The notes beneath the pieces were generated by a model, which did not search any database, was not told where the DNA came from, and saw only the letters and a list, made by a program, of their open reading frames with translations. A DNA stretch of 64,000 nt from Marisimplicoccus sp038110465 (lineage in GTDB: Bacteria > Bacteroidota > Bacteroidia > Flavobacteriales > Flavobacteriaceae). Within the stretch, counting starts at the first letter, position 1; every line of letters begins with the position of its first letter. The position numbers and the translations under genes were made by a program. The stretch is from contig JAYNJU010000005.1 in the NCBI GenBank assembly GCA_038110465.1, positions 1 through 64,000 on the forward strand, read 5' to 3'. Positions 7,147-15,878 of the stretch are shown piece after piece.

Positions 7147-8142
7147 GTGATTAAATCAAAAAAAATTAATGTTGGAATCTCAATTGGAGACCCTTGTGGC
7201 ATTGGAATAGAGGTTTTACTTAAATCAATAAGTAAAACAAACACTTTTAATAATTTAAATTTTATAATATATTCTTCATTAAGCTTATTAGAAAAGCAAA
7301 AAAATCATTTTAATATTAGCCTTAGACCATTTAAAAAAATAAATACTCTTGAGGAAGTATCAGAGAGTAATATAAATGTAAAAGAAGCATTTAGTAATGA
7401 TGAGTTTTATTTTGGGAAACCTAATCCTAAAATTTCTCAAAATGGAATTATATCTCTAAAAGAGGCTACAAAAGATTTAAAAAAAAATCAAATAGATATT
7501 CTTGTTACTGCCCCTATTAATAAAGAGCTTTCATTTTCTAGCTTGTTTCAATATAAAGGTCACACAGATTTTTTTAGAGATTATTTTGGAACTCAACCAC
7601 TCATGTTAATGGTTTCAGAGAATCTAAAAGTAGCATTACTGACAGATCATGTCCCTTTGAAGGATATTATATCAGAGTTAAAACCAGAGTATATAATTAA
7701 TAAAATTAATGATCTAATAAATTGTCTAAAACACGATTTTATGATTACAAATCCTAAAATTGCAATGCTATCAATTAACCCTCATATAGGTGATAATGGT
7801 GTTATTGGAAGCGAAGATGATACTATTTTAAAACCTATATTAAATGATTATGAAACTTATATAAATGGGCCTTTTTCTGCAGACACATTTTTTATAAATG
7901 AAAATTATAAAAAATATGATGCAATTATAGCTGTATATCATGATCAAGGTTTAATTCCTTTTAAAACTCTTTCATTTGGTAATGGTGTAAATTATACGGC
8001 AGGATTACCAGTTATTAGAACATCTCCAGACCATGGAACAGGATTTAATATTGCAGGTCAAGGTATTGCAGATTTCAATTCTTTCTATAATGCTATAAAA
8101 ATAGGAGTTCAAACGTTCAAAGCAAGAAATAAAATAGTTTGA
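7147..8142 (+). CDS. pdxA: 4-hydroxythreonine-4-phosphate dehydrogenase
   Basis: A 331-residue PdxA protein of standard length. Residues 12-20 (SIGDPCGIG) are the N-terminal family signature. Metal-binding His residues are recognisable in KGHTDFF, TDHVPL and AVYHDQGLIPFK, and the C terminus has RTSPDHGTGFNIAG. The enzyme oxidises 4-phosphohydroxy-L-threonine in the DXP-dependent vitamin B6 pathway. The start is a GTG at 7147, chosen because it gives the complete N-terminal strand. A promoter box lies 34 bp upstream. The following operon starts after a 47-bp spacer with its own promoter. Confidence 0.93.
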   Translation: MIKSKKINVGISIGDPCGIGIEVLLKSISKTNTFNNLNFIIYSSLSLLEKQKNHFNISLRPFKKINTLEEVSESNINVKEAFSNDEFYFGKPNPKISQNGIISLKEATKDLKKNQIDILVTAPINKELSFSSLFQYKGHTDFFRDYFGTQPLMLMVSENLKVALLTDHVPLKDIISELKPEYIINKINDLINCLKHDFMITNPKIAMLSINPHIGDNGVIGSEDDTILKPILNDYETYINGPFSADTFFINENYKKYDAIIAVYHDQGLIPFKTLSFGNGVNYTAGLPVIRTSPDHGTGFNIAGQGIADFNSFYNAIKIGVQTFKARNKIV

Positions 8143-8171
8143 TATTAAATAGATAAATTTTTATAAATTTG
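8138..8171 (+). promoter_or_regulatory. full Bacteroidota promoter TTTG-N22-TAAATTTG
   Basis: TTTG at 8138-8141 (overlapping the end of pdxA) and TAAATTTG at 8164-8171, separated by 22 bp, match both elements of the flavobacterial promoter (TTG-N17-23-TAnnTTTG). The -7 box ends 18 bp before the ATG at 8190. It should drive the DUF177-rpmF-fabH-accB-accC operon. Confidence 0.7.
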
Positions 8172-8189
8172 CCGGTCAATAGTTAAGTG

Positions 8190-8708
8190 ATGAAATCGCT
8201 TTCACCATATCTAATAAAATTTGTAGGGTTGAAAGAAGGTGTTCACAACTTTGACTTTGAAATTGGCAATAAGTTCTTTAAAAATTTTGACTATTATGAT
8301 TTTTTGGATGCAGATATAAATGTATTCTTAGAATTAGAGAAAAAACAAACTTTATTAAACTTAAAGTTTAAGTTTGAGGGAGATGTAGAAGTTCAATGTG
8401 ATATATCAATGGAAAACTTTAAATTAAATCTAAACTCAGATTATAATCTTGTAGTTAAGTTCAAAGATAATGTTGTGTCTACAGATGATAAAGTTATTTT
8501 TTTACCATCAGGCTCAAATAGCATTGATGTTTCTCAAACTATATATGAAAGTATAGTTTTAGCTATACCTCAAAAGAAAGTTCATCCGGGAATTGAGAAT
8601 GGTTCTTTAAAATCAGAAATAGTAGATAGACTAGAAGAATTAAAACCAAAAAAAAATTTTAGAGAAAAAACTGATCCTAGGTGGGATAAATTAAAAGATT
8701 TATTATAA
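8190..8708 (+). CDS. DUF177 (YceD) family protein
   Basis: A 172-residue protein of the YceD/DUF177 family, recognised by its position directly in front of rpmF and by its features: a beta-rich N-terminal half, DVEVQCDISMENF around residues 70-82 (one of the two Cys motifs of the family is reduced here), and a C-terminal tail of LEELKPKKNFREKTDPRWDKL type that is typical of the family. YceD proteins are linked to 23S rRNA maturation or ribosome assembly in other organisms. I choose the ATG at 8190; the GTG three bases earlier is an alternative. The stop abuts the rpmF ATG with no gap. Confidence 0.85.
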   Translation: MKSLSPYLIKFVGLKEGVHNFDFEIGNKFFKNFDYYDFLDADINVFLELEKKQTLLNLKFKFEGDVEVQCDISMENFKLNLNSDYNLVVKFKDNVVSTDDKVIFLPSGSNSIDVSQTIYESIVLAIPQKKVHPGIENGSLKSEIVDRLEELKPKKNFREKTDPRWDKLKDLL

Positions 8709-8900
8709 ATGGCACATCCAAAACGTAAAATATCTAAAACAAGGAGAGATAAACGTAGAACACATATAAAAGCTGAGAAGCAACAGATAGCTATATGTTC
8801 AACTACGGGAGAATCCCACTTATACCATAGAGCTCATTGGCATGAGGGAAAACTATATTATAGGGGAAAAGTCTTAGTTGACTCTTTAGAGACGGAATAA
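8709..8900 (+). CDS. rpmF: 50S ribosomal protein L32
   Basis: A 63-residue basic protein starting MAHPKRKISKTRRDKRR, the canonical start of bacterial L32. It keeps ICSTTGESHLYHRAHW in the middle; the zinc-binding CxxC pairs are absent, leaving one Cys, as in zinc-free L32 forms. It is part of the large ribosomal subunit. The ATG directly follows the DUF177 stop. The yceD-rpmF-fabH order is widely conserved in bacteria and ties ribosome and lipid synthesis together. Confidence 0.97.
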   Translation: MAHPKRKISKTRRDKRRTHIKAEKQQIAICSTTGESHLYHRAHWHEGKLYYRGKVLVDSLETE

Positions 8901-8925
8901 ATTTCTATTTAGAATTATTTTTAAC

Positions 8926-8937
8926 TGTCTATAGACA
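8926..8937. repeat. 12-bp perfect palindrome between rpmF and fabH
   Basis: TGTCTATAGACA is its own reverse complement and lies in the 51-bp spacer, 15 bp before the fabH ATG. It has no U-tract, so it is not an intrinsic terminator. It could be an operator or an RNA processing site, or be chance. Confidence 0.35.
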
Positions 8938-8951
8938 ATCTCTATGTTAGT

Positions 8952-9959
8952 ATGAAACCTAACAATCAAAAAAATATAAAAGCTGCTATTACAGCTGTTG
9001 GAGGATTCATTCCAAAAGACTTTATTTCAAATGAAGACTTAGAAAAAATGGTTGACACTAATGATGAATGGATTACTTCTAGGACTGGTATTAAAAAAAG
9101 GAGAATTTTAAAGGAAAAAGGCAAAGGGACTTCTTATTTAGCAGTTAATGCAGCTAAAGACTTGATTAATAAGAAAGGAATTGATCCCTCTTCAATTGAT
9201 TTAGTAATAGTTTCAACTATTACCCCTGACTTCCATGGTGCGTCAACTGCACCTACCGTTGCATCGCAAATTAATGCAATTAATGCTTATGCTTATGATT
9301 TGAGCGCTGCATGTTCAGGGTTTTTATATGGAATGTCTTCAGCTACTAGCTATATAGAGTCTGGAAGATATAAAAAAGTGTTATTGATTGGAGCTGATAT
9401 GATGTCCTCAATTGTTGACTATACTGATAGATCTACGAGTATTCTTTTTGGTGATGGTGCGGGTGCTGTTCTAATTGAGCCAAGCGAAAATGGTTATGGG
9501 TGGGAAGATGAGTATTTAAGATCAGATGGAGTTGGAGCGGAGTGGCTAAATATTAAATCAGGAGGCTCATTATATCCAACATCACAGGAGACACTTAAAA
9601 ATAAATGGCATTTTATTGCTCAAGATGGTAAAACTGTTTTTAAATCTGCAGTTTTAGAAATGGCAAATGCTGCAGAGCAAATAATTTTAAGAAATAATTT
9701 ATCTGCTGACGAGATTAAATATCTGCTTCCTCATCAAGCTAACCAAAGAATTATTGATGCTACCGCAGAAAAGATTAATTTAGATAAAAATAAAGTGTTG
9801 ATGAATATTAAAGAATATGGGAATACAACAGCTGCTACTATTCCACTTTTAATGTATGATTATGAAAAAAACTTCAATACTGGAGATAAATTAATTCTAG
9901 CAGCCTTTGGTGCTGGCCTTACTTGGGGAGCAGCATACCTTACTTGGGCATATAATTAA
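8952..9959 (+). CDS. fabH: beta-ketoacyl-ACP synthase III
   Basis: A 335-residue KAS III enzyme of full length. The catalytic triad is visible: Cys121 in DLSAACSGFLYG, His261 in LLPHQANQRI and Asn291 in EYGNTTAAT. The N terminus carries TNDEWITSRTGIKKRR, typical of FabH. The enzyme condenses a CoA-linked starter with malonyl-ACP to begin fatty acid synthesis; in Bacteroidota branched starters are common, but the primer choice is not readable here. It lies in the rpmF-fabH-accB-accC operon, 51 bp after rpmF and 10 bp before accB. Confidence 0.96.
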   Translation: MKPNNQKNIKAAITAVGGFIPKDFISNEDLEKMVDTNDEWITSRTGIKKRRILKEKGKGTSYLAVNAAKDLINKKGIDPSSIDLVIVSTITPDFHGASTAPTVASQINAINAYAYDLSAACSGFLYGMSSATSYIESGRYKKVLLIGADMMSSIVDYTDRSTSILFGDGAGAVLIEPSENGYGWEDEYLRSDGVGAEWLNIKSGGSLYPTSQETLKNKWHFIAQDGKTVFKSAVLEMANAAEQIILRNNLSADEIKYLLPHQANQRIIDATAEKINLDKNKVLMNIKEYGNTTAATIPLLMYDYEKNFNTGDKLILAAFGAGLTWGAAYLTWAYN

Positions 9960-9969
9960 ATAAATAGTT

Positions 9970-10455
9970 ATGGATATTAAAGAAATACAAAATTTAATCA
10001 AGTTCGTTTACAAATCAGGTGTAGAAGAAGTAAAGATTGAAAAAGAAAATTTTAAAATCACTATTAAAACAAAAGCAAATAATAACCAACAAATTATTAT
10101 TGATGATACTCCTCAGTTCTCTATACCTCAACCTGCACCTCCGATAGCTCAACAAAGTAATCCAACAAAAACAGAAAAGACATCGGAAATACAGGATAAA
10201 GATGTAAGTGATAACCAAATCATAATAAAGTCTCCTATTATCGGAACTTTTTACAGAAAGCCTTCTCCTGATAAACCAACATTTGTTGAAATAGGACAGG
10301 ATGTAAAAACAGGTGATATACTATGTGTAATTGAAGCAATGAAATTATTTAATGAAATTGAATCTGATGTCTCAGGAAAAATTGTAAAAATTCTAGTTGA
10401 TGATCAAAGTCCTGTAGAGTTTGATCAGCCATTATTTGTAATTGATCCTTCTTAA
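9970..10455 (+). CDS. accB: biotin carboxyl carrier protein of acetyl-CoA carboxylase
   Basis: A 161-residue carrier protein with the usual three parts: an N-terminal helical segment (about 1-40), a Pro/Gln-rich linker (about 48-80), and a C-terminal biotinyl domain. The biotinylated lysine is K125 in EAMKLF. The protein carries carboxybiotin between the biotin carboxylase and the carboxyltransferase to make malonyl-CoA. It is followed after 3 bp by accC, the normal pairing. The carboxyltransferase genes accA and accD are not in the window. Confidence 0.96.
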   Translation: MDIKEIQNLIKFVYKSGVEEVKIEKENFKITIKTKANNNQQIIIDDTPQFSIPQPAPPIAQQSNPTKTEKTSEIQDKDVSDNQIIIKSPIIGTFYRKPSPDKPTFVEIGQDVKTGDILCVIEAMKLFNEIESDVSGKIVKILVDDQSPVEFDQPLFVIDPS

Positions 10456-10458
10456 AAA

Positions 10459-11793
10459 ATGTTTAAAAAAATTTTAATTGCCAACAGGGGTGAAATTGCT
10501 ATGCGTGTTATTAGAACATGCAAAGAAATGGGTATTAAAACTGTAGCAGTTTACTCAAAAGCTGATGAGGAAAGCCTTCATGTTAGGTTTGCTGACGAAG
10601 CAGTTTGTATTGGTCCCGCTCCTAGTTCAGAATCATATCTTAAGCCATCTAACATAATTGCTGCAGCTGAAATAACTAATGCTGATGCAATTCATCCTGG
10701 TTATGGGTTTTTATCAGAGAACAGTAAGTTTTCTAAAATCTGTAAGGAACATGATATAAAGTTTATTGGAGCCTCTCCTGAGATGATAGATAAGATGGGA
10801 GACAAATCTTCTGCAAAAGAAACTATGAAGGCCGCAGGAGTTCCAACAATTCCTGGATCTGAAGGATTAGTTCCAACCCTTGAAGATGCCCAAAATATTG
10901 CTTTAGAAATTGGTTATCCAGTAATGTTGAAAGCAACTGCAGGAGGTGGAGGGAAAGGAATGAGAATAGCAAGAGATGCCAAGGGGCTTTCAAGTGCTTG
11001 GGAGCTTGCACGTCAAGAATCTAAATTAGCATTTGGTAATGATGATATGTATCTTGAAAAATTCATAGAAGACCCAAGACATATTGAAATCCAAATCATT
11101 GGAGATTCTTATGGAAAAGCATGTCACTTATCTGAAAGAGATTGTTCTATACAAAGAAGACATCAAAAACTAATCGAAGAGACTCCATCCCCATTTATGA
11201 CAGAAAAACTAAGAAAGGCAATGGGGGAAGCAGCTGTAAAAGCTGCAGAATCAATTAAATATGAGGGGGCCGGTACAATAGAGTTCTTAGTAGACAAACA
11301 TAGGAACTTCTACTTTATGGAAATGAACACAAGAATTCAGGTAGAGCATCCTATAACAGAGCAAGTTATAGATTATGATTTAATAAGAGAGCAAATTTTA
11401 GTTGCTGCGGGAGAACCAATTTCTGGTAAAAATTATTTTCCAAAGCTATGCTCTATTGAATGTAGAATTAATGCTGAAGATCCCCACAAAGAATTTATGC
11501 CCAATCCTGGTAAAATATTAACTCTTCATTTTCCTGGAGGACATGGAGTTAGAATAGACACACATGTTTATAGTGGTTATTTAATACCTCCTCACTATGA
11601 TTCAATGATAGCAAAACTCATTACCACTGCACAAACAAGAGAGGAAGCAATTAATAAAATGAAAAGAGCTTTAGATGAGTTTGTTATAGAAGGAATCAAG
11701 ACAACAATTCCATTTCATCAAAAAATGATGGAAAATCCAGATTTTATATCAGGTAATTATACCACTAAGTTTATGGAATCTTTTGAAATGTAA
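10459..11793 (+). CDS. accC: biotin carboxylase subunit of acetyl-CoA carboxylase
   Basis: A 444-residue AccC of normal length. The N-terminal domain starts with KILIANRGEIAMRVIRTCKEMG, broken here as KILIANRGEIAMRV, and contains HPGYGFLSEN. The ATP-grasp domain has KATAGGGGKGMRIA (glycine-rich loop) and FMEMNTRIQVEHPITE (metal and carboxylate site). The C-terminal domain has ECRINAEDP. It carboxylates biotin on AccB with bicarbonate and ATP in the cytoplasm. It ends the operon and abuts the convergent asd gene with no base between the two stops. Confidence 0.97.
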   Translation: MFKKILIANRGEIAMRVIRTCKEMGIKTVAVYSKADEESLHVRFADEAVCIGPAPSSESYLKPSNIIAAAEITNADAIHPGYGFLSENSKFSKICKEHDIKFIGASPEMIDKMGDKSSAKETMKAAGVPTIPGSEGLVPTLEDAQNIALEIGYPVMLKATAGGGGKGMRIARDAKGLSSAWELARQESKLAFGNDDMYLEKFIEDPRHIEIQIIGDSYGKACHLSERDCSIQRRHQKLIEETPSPFMTEKLRKAMGEAAVKAAESIKYEGAGTIEFLVDKHRNFYFMEMNTRIQVEHPITEQVIDYDLIREQILVAAGEPISGKNYFPKLCSIECRINAEDPHKEFMPNPGKILTLHFPGGHGVRIDTHVYSGYLIPPHYDSMIAKLITTAQTREEAINKMKRALDEFVIEGIKTTIPFHQKMMENPDFISGNYTTKFMESFEM

Positions 11794-12783
11794 TTAAACT
11801 AATTTCATTTCAATTAATTTTTCCGCAATTTGAATAGTATTTGTTGCGGCACCTTTTCTCAAATTATCTGCGACTATCCAAAGGTTTAAACCATTGTCAA
11901 TACTAAAATCTCTTCGGATTCTACCAACAAAAACTTCATCTTTATTAGCAGCATTTATAGGCATAGGGTACTTATTATTTGAGATGTCATCCTCAACAAT
12001 TAGACCAGGTGAATTTTTTAAAATTTCAAATATTTGATCAATTTCAAATTCTTTTTCAAATTCTATATTTACAGATTCTCCATGGCATAATTCTATAGGC
12101 ACCCTTATAGCTGTAGAAGTAATTCTTATTGTTGGATCATTCAAAATTTTTTGTGTCTCATTTATCAGTTTATTCTCCTCTTTAGTATATCCTCCATCTT
12201 CAAAAACATCACAATGCGGTAATAAGTTTTGATCAATATGATATGGATATACTTTTTTCACTTCCGCATGGGTTCTTTCTCCATAAAGTTGATCAATAGC
12301 TTCTTTACCTGTACCAGATACAGACTGATAAGTAGAAATTACAAGTCTTTTAATTTTAAAAAGTTTATGTAATGGAGAAAGCACAACCATCATCTGCATT
12401 GTTGAACAATTAGGATTTGCTATTATAAAATCATCCTTAGTTAAAACATGAGAATTTACCTCACTTACAACTAATTTTTTTGTTGAGTCCATTCTCCAAG
12501 CGGAGGAATTATCTACCACTCTAGTACCAACTTCTGCAAATTTTGGAGCCCATTCAAGTGAAGTTGATCCACCGGCTGAAAATAATGCGATATCAGGTTT
12601 AAGACTAACTGCTTTTTCAATTGAGACAACTTCATAATCCTCTCCTTTGAATTGAATTTTTTTACCAACTGATCTTGCAGAAGCTGCAACTATTAACTCA
12701 TTAATTGGAAATTTCCTTAATTCTAAAAGGTTTAACATAACATTTCCAACAACACCTGTTGCACCAATTACAGCTACTTTCAT
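11794..12783 (-). CDS. asd: aspartate-semialdehyde dehydrogenase
   Basis: A 329-residue protein with an N-terminal Rossmann motif GATGVVG (residues 7-13) and the catalytic Cys126 in NPNCSTMQ. Further family residues are visible in SVSGTGKEA and in the RVPIELCHGE stretch that supplies the active-site His. The enzyme reduces aspartyl phosphate to aspartate semialdehyde, feeding lysine/diaminopimelate, threonine and methionine synthesis. The ATG overlaps the tdk stop (ATGA), so the two genes form an operon with tdk first. Confidence 0.95.
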   Translation of the reverse strand: MKVAVIGATGVVGNVMLNLLELRKFPINELIVAASARSVGKKIQFKGEDYEVVSIEKAVSLKPDIALFSAGGSTSLEWAPKFAEVGTRVVDNSSAWRMDSTKKLVVSEVNSHVLTKDDFIIANPNCSTMQMMVVLSPLHKLFKIKRLVISTYQSVSGTGKEAIDQLYGERTHAEVKKVYPYHIDQNLLPHCDVFEDGGYTKEENKLINETQKILNDPTIRITSTAIRVPIELCHGESVNIEFEKEFEIDQIFEILKNSPGLIVEDDISNNKYPMPINAANKDEVFVGRIRRDFSIDNGLNLWIVADNLRKGAATNTIQIAEKLIEMKLV

Positions 12784-13367
12784 TTTAAATTATTTTTTTT
12801 CATTTTTTTAAAAAACACAGGCCTACTTAAAGGCTCGTACTTATCTTTTTCACCAATAACTACTATATCTTTTTTTCTATTTTTTCTATAGCTATAGTTA
12901 GCTAAGTTTCCTGATTGTTTACAAACAGCATGTACCTTGGTTACATATTCAGCAACCGCCATTAAATTTGGCATTGGTCCAAAAGGATTTCCTTGATAAT
13001 CCATATCTAATCCAGCAATAACCACTCTAACTCCATCATTTGCCATTTTATTACAAACATCTATTATTTCTTCATCAAAAAATTGAGCCTCATCTATTGC
13101 TACTACATCAGACCCCTTATATTGATTTAAAATTTCAATTGAATTACCAACTTCAATTGATTCCAGCCTACTATCGTCATGTGACTCTATGAAATTTTTA
13201 CTTCTGGAATCAACTCTTGGTTTAAAAATTTTAATCTTTTGATTAGCAATTTTAGCTCTTTTAATTCTTCTAATTAACTCTTCTGTTTTACCTGAAAACA
13301 TAGATCCGCAAATCACCTCTATCCATCCAAATTGCTCATTATTGTATGCGGGGTTTTCTAAAAACAT
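12780..13367 (-). CDS. tdk: thymidine kinase
   Basis: A 195-residue type II thymidine kinase. The P-loop is GSMFSGKTEE (residues 21-30), the Walker B-like segment is VVAIDEAQFFDE, and the lasso region contains KVHAVCKQSGNLANYSYRK, which lacks most of the zinc cysteines found in other phyla. It phosphorylates thymidine for salvage. A TAAATTTG promoter box lies 26 bp upstream of the ATG and asd follows with a 4-bp overlap. Confidence 0.94.
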   Translation of the reverse strand: MFLENPAYNNEQFGWIEVICGSMFSGKTEELIRRIKRAKIANQKIKIFKPRVDSRSKNFIESHDDSRLESIEVGNSIEILNQYKGSDVVAIDEAQFFDEEIIDVCNKMANDGVRVVIAGLDMDYQGNPFGPMPNLMAVAEYVTKVHAVCKQSGNLANYSYRKNRKKDIVVIGEKDKYEPLSRPVFFKKMKKNNLK

Positions 13368-13392
13368 TTTGTAATTTAATTTTAAAATAAAG

Positions 13393-13400
13393 CAAATTTA
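13393..13400 (-). promoter_or_regulatory. Bacteroidota -7 box TAAATTTG upstream of tdk
   Basis: The minus strand reads TAAATTTG, an exact TAnnTTTG match, ending 25 bp before the tdk ATG at 13367. It lies in the 124-bp tdk-rsmI divergent spacer. I found no equally good box on the plus strand for rsmI. Confidence 0.55.
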
Positions 13401-13491
13401 TCAAAAAGTAAATCATTATAATAATTTCTCCTTATCATTAAATATGCTTTAATAGATCTGTAAAAATTATAATAGATTTTAAGTTATTAAG

Positions 13492-14172
13492 ATGGAAAAT
13501 AAACCTCTATTATTTTTAGTTCCTACTCCAATCGGTAATCTTGAAGATATTACCATAAGGGCAATAGAGACTCTTAAGAAATCTGATCTAATTCTTGCAG
13601 AAGATACTAGACATGCAAAAAAGCTTTTAAGCCATTATAAAATATCCTCAAAACTGAATAGCTATCATTTAAGTAATGAACACAAAAAGCTTGAAGATTA
13701 CATTAAAATCCTTCAAGAGGGTAAAATCATTTCTTTAATAACCGATGCAGGCACTCCATGTATTTCTGATCCAGGATTTCTTTTAACTAGAGAAGCAATA
13801 AACAAAGGGATAAATATTTCATGTTTACCTGGACCTACTGCTTTAATTCCAGCTTTAGTTATGAGTGGACTACCTAGTGAGAATTTTATTTTTGAAGGAT
13901 TTTTACCTAGAAAAAAAGGTAGAAAATCGAAGATCAAAGAAATTGTATCCAATACCAAAACAACCATTATATATGAGTCTCCATTTCGAATTTTAAAAAC
14001 CCTAAACGAACTTTTAGAACATGCTGAAAAGGATAGGTTTGTGACAATATCTAGAGAAATTTCAAAAATATATGAAGAAACTTTCAGGGGAACTTTACAA
14101 GATGCAATCAATGAATTTTCAGGAAAAAAACTTAAAGGTGAGTTTGTAATTTGTATTGATAGAATAAAATGA
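13492..14172 (+). CDS. rsmI: 16S rRNA (cytidine-1402 2'-O)-methyltransferase
   Basis: A 226-residue tetrapyrrole-methylase-fold protein. It starts with the RsmI signature VPTPIGNLEDITIRA (residues 10-24), followed by AEDTRHAKKLL, the SLITDAGTPCISDPG loop that binds SAM, and FEGFLPRKKGRK. The enzyme adds a 2'-O-methyl to C1402 in the decoding centre of 16S rRNA. It lacks the extra C-terminal domain of longer homologues. The end overlaps recJ by 4 bp (ATGA), so they are coupled. Confidence 0.95.
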   Translation: MENKPLLFLVPTPIGNLEDITIRAIETLKKSDLILAEDTRHAKKLLSHYKISSKLNSYHLSNEHKKLEDYIKILQEGKIISLITDAGTPCISDPGFLLTREAINKGINISCLPGPTALIPALVMSGLPSENFIFEGFLPRKKGRKSKIKEIVSNTKTTIIYESPFRILKTLNELLEHAEKDRFVTISREISKIYEETFRGTLQDAINEFSGKKLKGEFVICIDRIK

Positions 14173-15836
14173 AAAATTGGATAGAAAAAGATAAACCTAA
14201 TCTAAGTAAGGTTAAATCTTTAGCTGAAATATTAAACATTCCTTTTTTTATTTGCTCTCTTTTAATCCAAAGAAATATAGATTCACTAAAGGAAGCGCAA
14301 AATTTTTTTAGACCAAATTTATCTAACCTTCATGACCCATTTTTATTAAAGGATATTAAAAAGGCTATTAAGAAGATAGAAGATTCAAAATCAGATAAAA
14401 TAATGATATTAGGAGATTACGATGTAGATGGAACAACTTCTACTGCTATGTTGTATAAATATTTTAATAATCTTGGATACACTGTTTCTTATTATATACC
14501 TGATAGATATAAAGAGGGTTATGGAGTGTCAATAAATGCAATTGATCATGCAATACAAAACAATATTAAATTAATAATAACTGTAGACTGTGGAATTAAA
14601 GCAATTGATCAAATAAATTATGCATCCTTGAACGAAATTGATGTAATAATCTGTGATCATCATTTGCCAGATCAAAAACTACCTAAAGCATATGCTATAA
14701 TTAATCCAAAACAAAGTGAATGTAAATATCCATTCAAGGAATTATGTGGTTGTGGAATTGCATTTAAATTAATTTCTGCACATAATTCTATTTCAAAATC
14801 TTATACTAATGTTAATGATTTACTAGATTTTGTAGCATTAGCAACTATCTCAGATATGATGCCAATGATAGATGAGAATAGAATATTAGTTTATCATGGA
14901 TTAAAGTTGATGAATCAAAATCCAAGGTTAGGGCTTCAGAATTTCTTTAGGTTCATAAATAAAGTTGATGAATCAAATGTCTCATTTAATATTGGACCTA
15001 GAATCAATGCATCTGGCAGAATGAAGAATGCTAAAATTTCTGTTGATTTACTAGTTGAAGAAAATCCAGAAAGAGCAATAACAATTTCCAATGAAGTAGA
15101 ATATTTAAATCAAAAAAGAAGAGAAGCTGAAAACAATGTTTTAGAAAGTATTATTTCCAAGATAAATGCAAACACCTTCTCTAATGTAATATATGGAGAA
15201 GGTTGGAGCTCAGGTGTTCTAGGAATTGTTGCTTCAAGAGTAATAGAGCAATCCTATAAGCCTAGTATAATTTTAACAGATTTTGATGAGAACTTGTTAA
15301 GTGGATCTGTAAGATCTGTTCCTGATTTTGATGTATATAGTGCACTTAAAGAATGTGATGAATATTTATTTCAATATGGTGGACATAAATATGCAGCAGG
15401 TTTAAAAATTAAAAAAGAAAATTTAGATGATTTCATTAATGAGTTTGAGAAAACTGTAAAAAATAAGGTAGATGGAAAAATGTTTGAAAGAAAATATAAA
15501 TATGATTTATCAATCAATTTTTCAGAAATAAATCTTAAAAACGCTAAAATAATTCAAAGGATGTCTCCTTTTGGACTCGAAAATATAAAACCGACTTTTA
15601 GAACAAATAATTGTAGACTTGAAGGAAAGTTAAATTTTGTTGGTAAGGAAAAACAAATTGTAAAATCAGTTATTTCTGACACTGATGGAAACAAATTACC
15701 TTTTATTTCTTTTAAAAGAAAAGATGAAATTTCTAAAATTAACTCCACATTTGATATTCTTTATACAGTTGGTATTAACTCATATTCAGGACAAGAGCAG
15801 GTTGAATTAACAATAAAAGAAATAAGTATAAATTAA
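14169..15836 (+). CDS. recJ: single-stranded-DNA-specific exonuclease RecJ
   Basis: A 555-residue RecJ. The DHH phosphoesterase motifs are present: GDYDVDGTT (82-90), VDCG (139-142) and CDHHLPD (162-168), with a later DMMP-type motif in ISDMMPMID. The DHHA1 motif GGHKYAAG is near residue 413, and an OB-like domain forms the C terminus. It degrades single-stranded DNA 5' to 3' in recombination and repair. It follows rsmI with a 4-bp overlap and ends at a strong terminator. Confidence 0.96.
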   Translation: MKNWIEKDKPNLSKVKSLAEILNIPFFICSLLIQRNIDSLKEAQNFFRPNLSNLHDPFLLKDIKKAIKKIEDSKSDKIMILGDYDVDGTTSTAMLYKYFNNLGYTVSYYIPDRYKEGYGVSINAIDHAIQNNIKLIITVDCGIKAIDQINYASLNEIDVIICDHHLPDQKLPKAYAIINPKQSECKYPFKELCGCGIAFKLISAHNSISKSYTNVNDLLDFVALATISDMMPMIDENRILVYHGLKLMNQNPRLGLQNFFRFINKVDESNVSFNIGPRINASGRMKNAKISVDLLVEENPERAITISNEVEYLNQKRREAENNVLESIISKINANTFSNVIYGEGWSSGVLGIVASRVIEQSYKPSIILTDFDENLLSGSVRSVPDFDVYSALKECDEYLFQYGGHKYAAGLKIKKENLDDFINEFEKTVKNKVDGKMFERKYKYDLSINFSEINLKNAKIIQRMSPFGLENIKPTFRTNNCRLEGKLNFVGKEKQIVKSVISDTDGNKLPFISFKRKDEISKINSTFDILYTVGINSYSGQEQVELTIKEISIN

Positions 15837-15861
15837 AAACCCTGCCGAAGCAGGGTTTTTT
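15835..15861. terminator. bidirectional rho-independent terminator
   Basis: An 11-bp stem (AAAAACCCTGC / GCAGGGTTTTT) with a 4-base loop, CGAA on the plus strand and TTCG on the minus strand, followed by T runs in both directions. It ends recJ on the plus strand (its stop is the first base pairs of the stem) and the TonB receptor on the minus strand. UUCG in the minus transcript is an unusually stable tetraloop. Confidence 0.9.
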
Positions 15862-15878
15862 ACTAGAATTTGGAATTC

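Noticed and set aside
13713..14111. 132-codon minus-strand ORF in rsmI
   Set aside because: It is a complementary shadow of conserved rsmI sequence.
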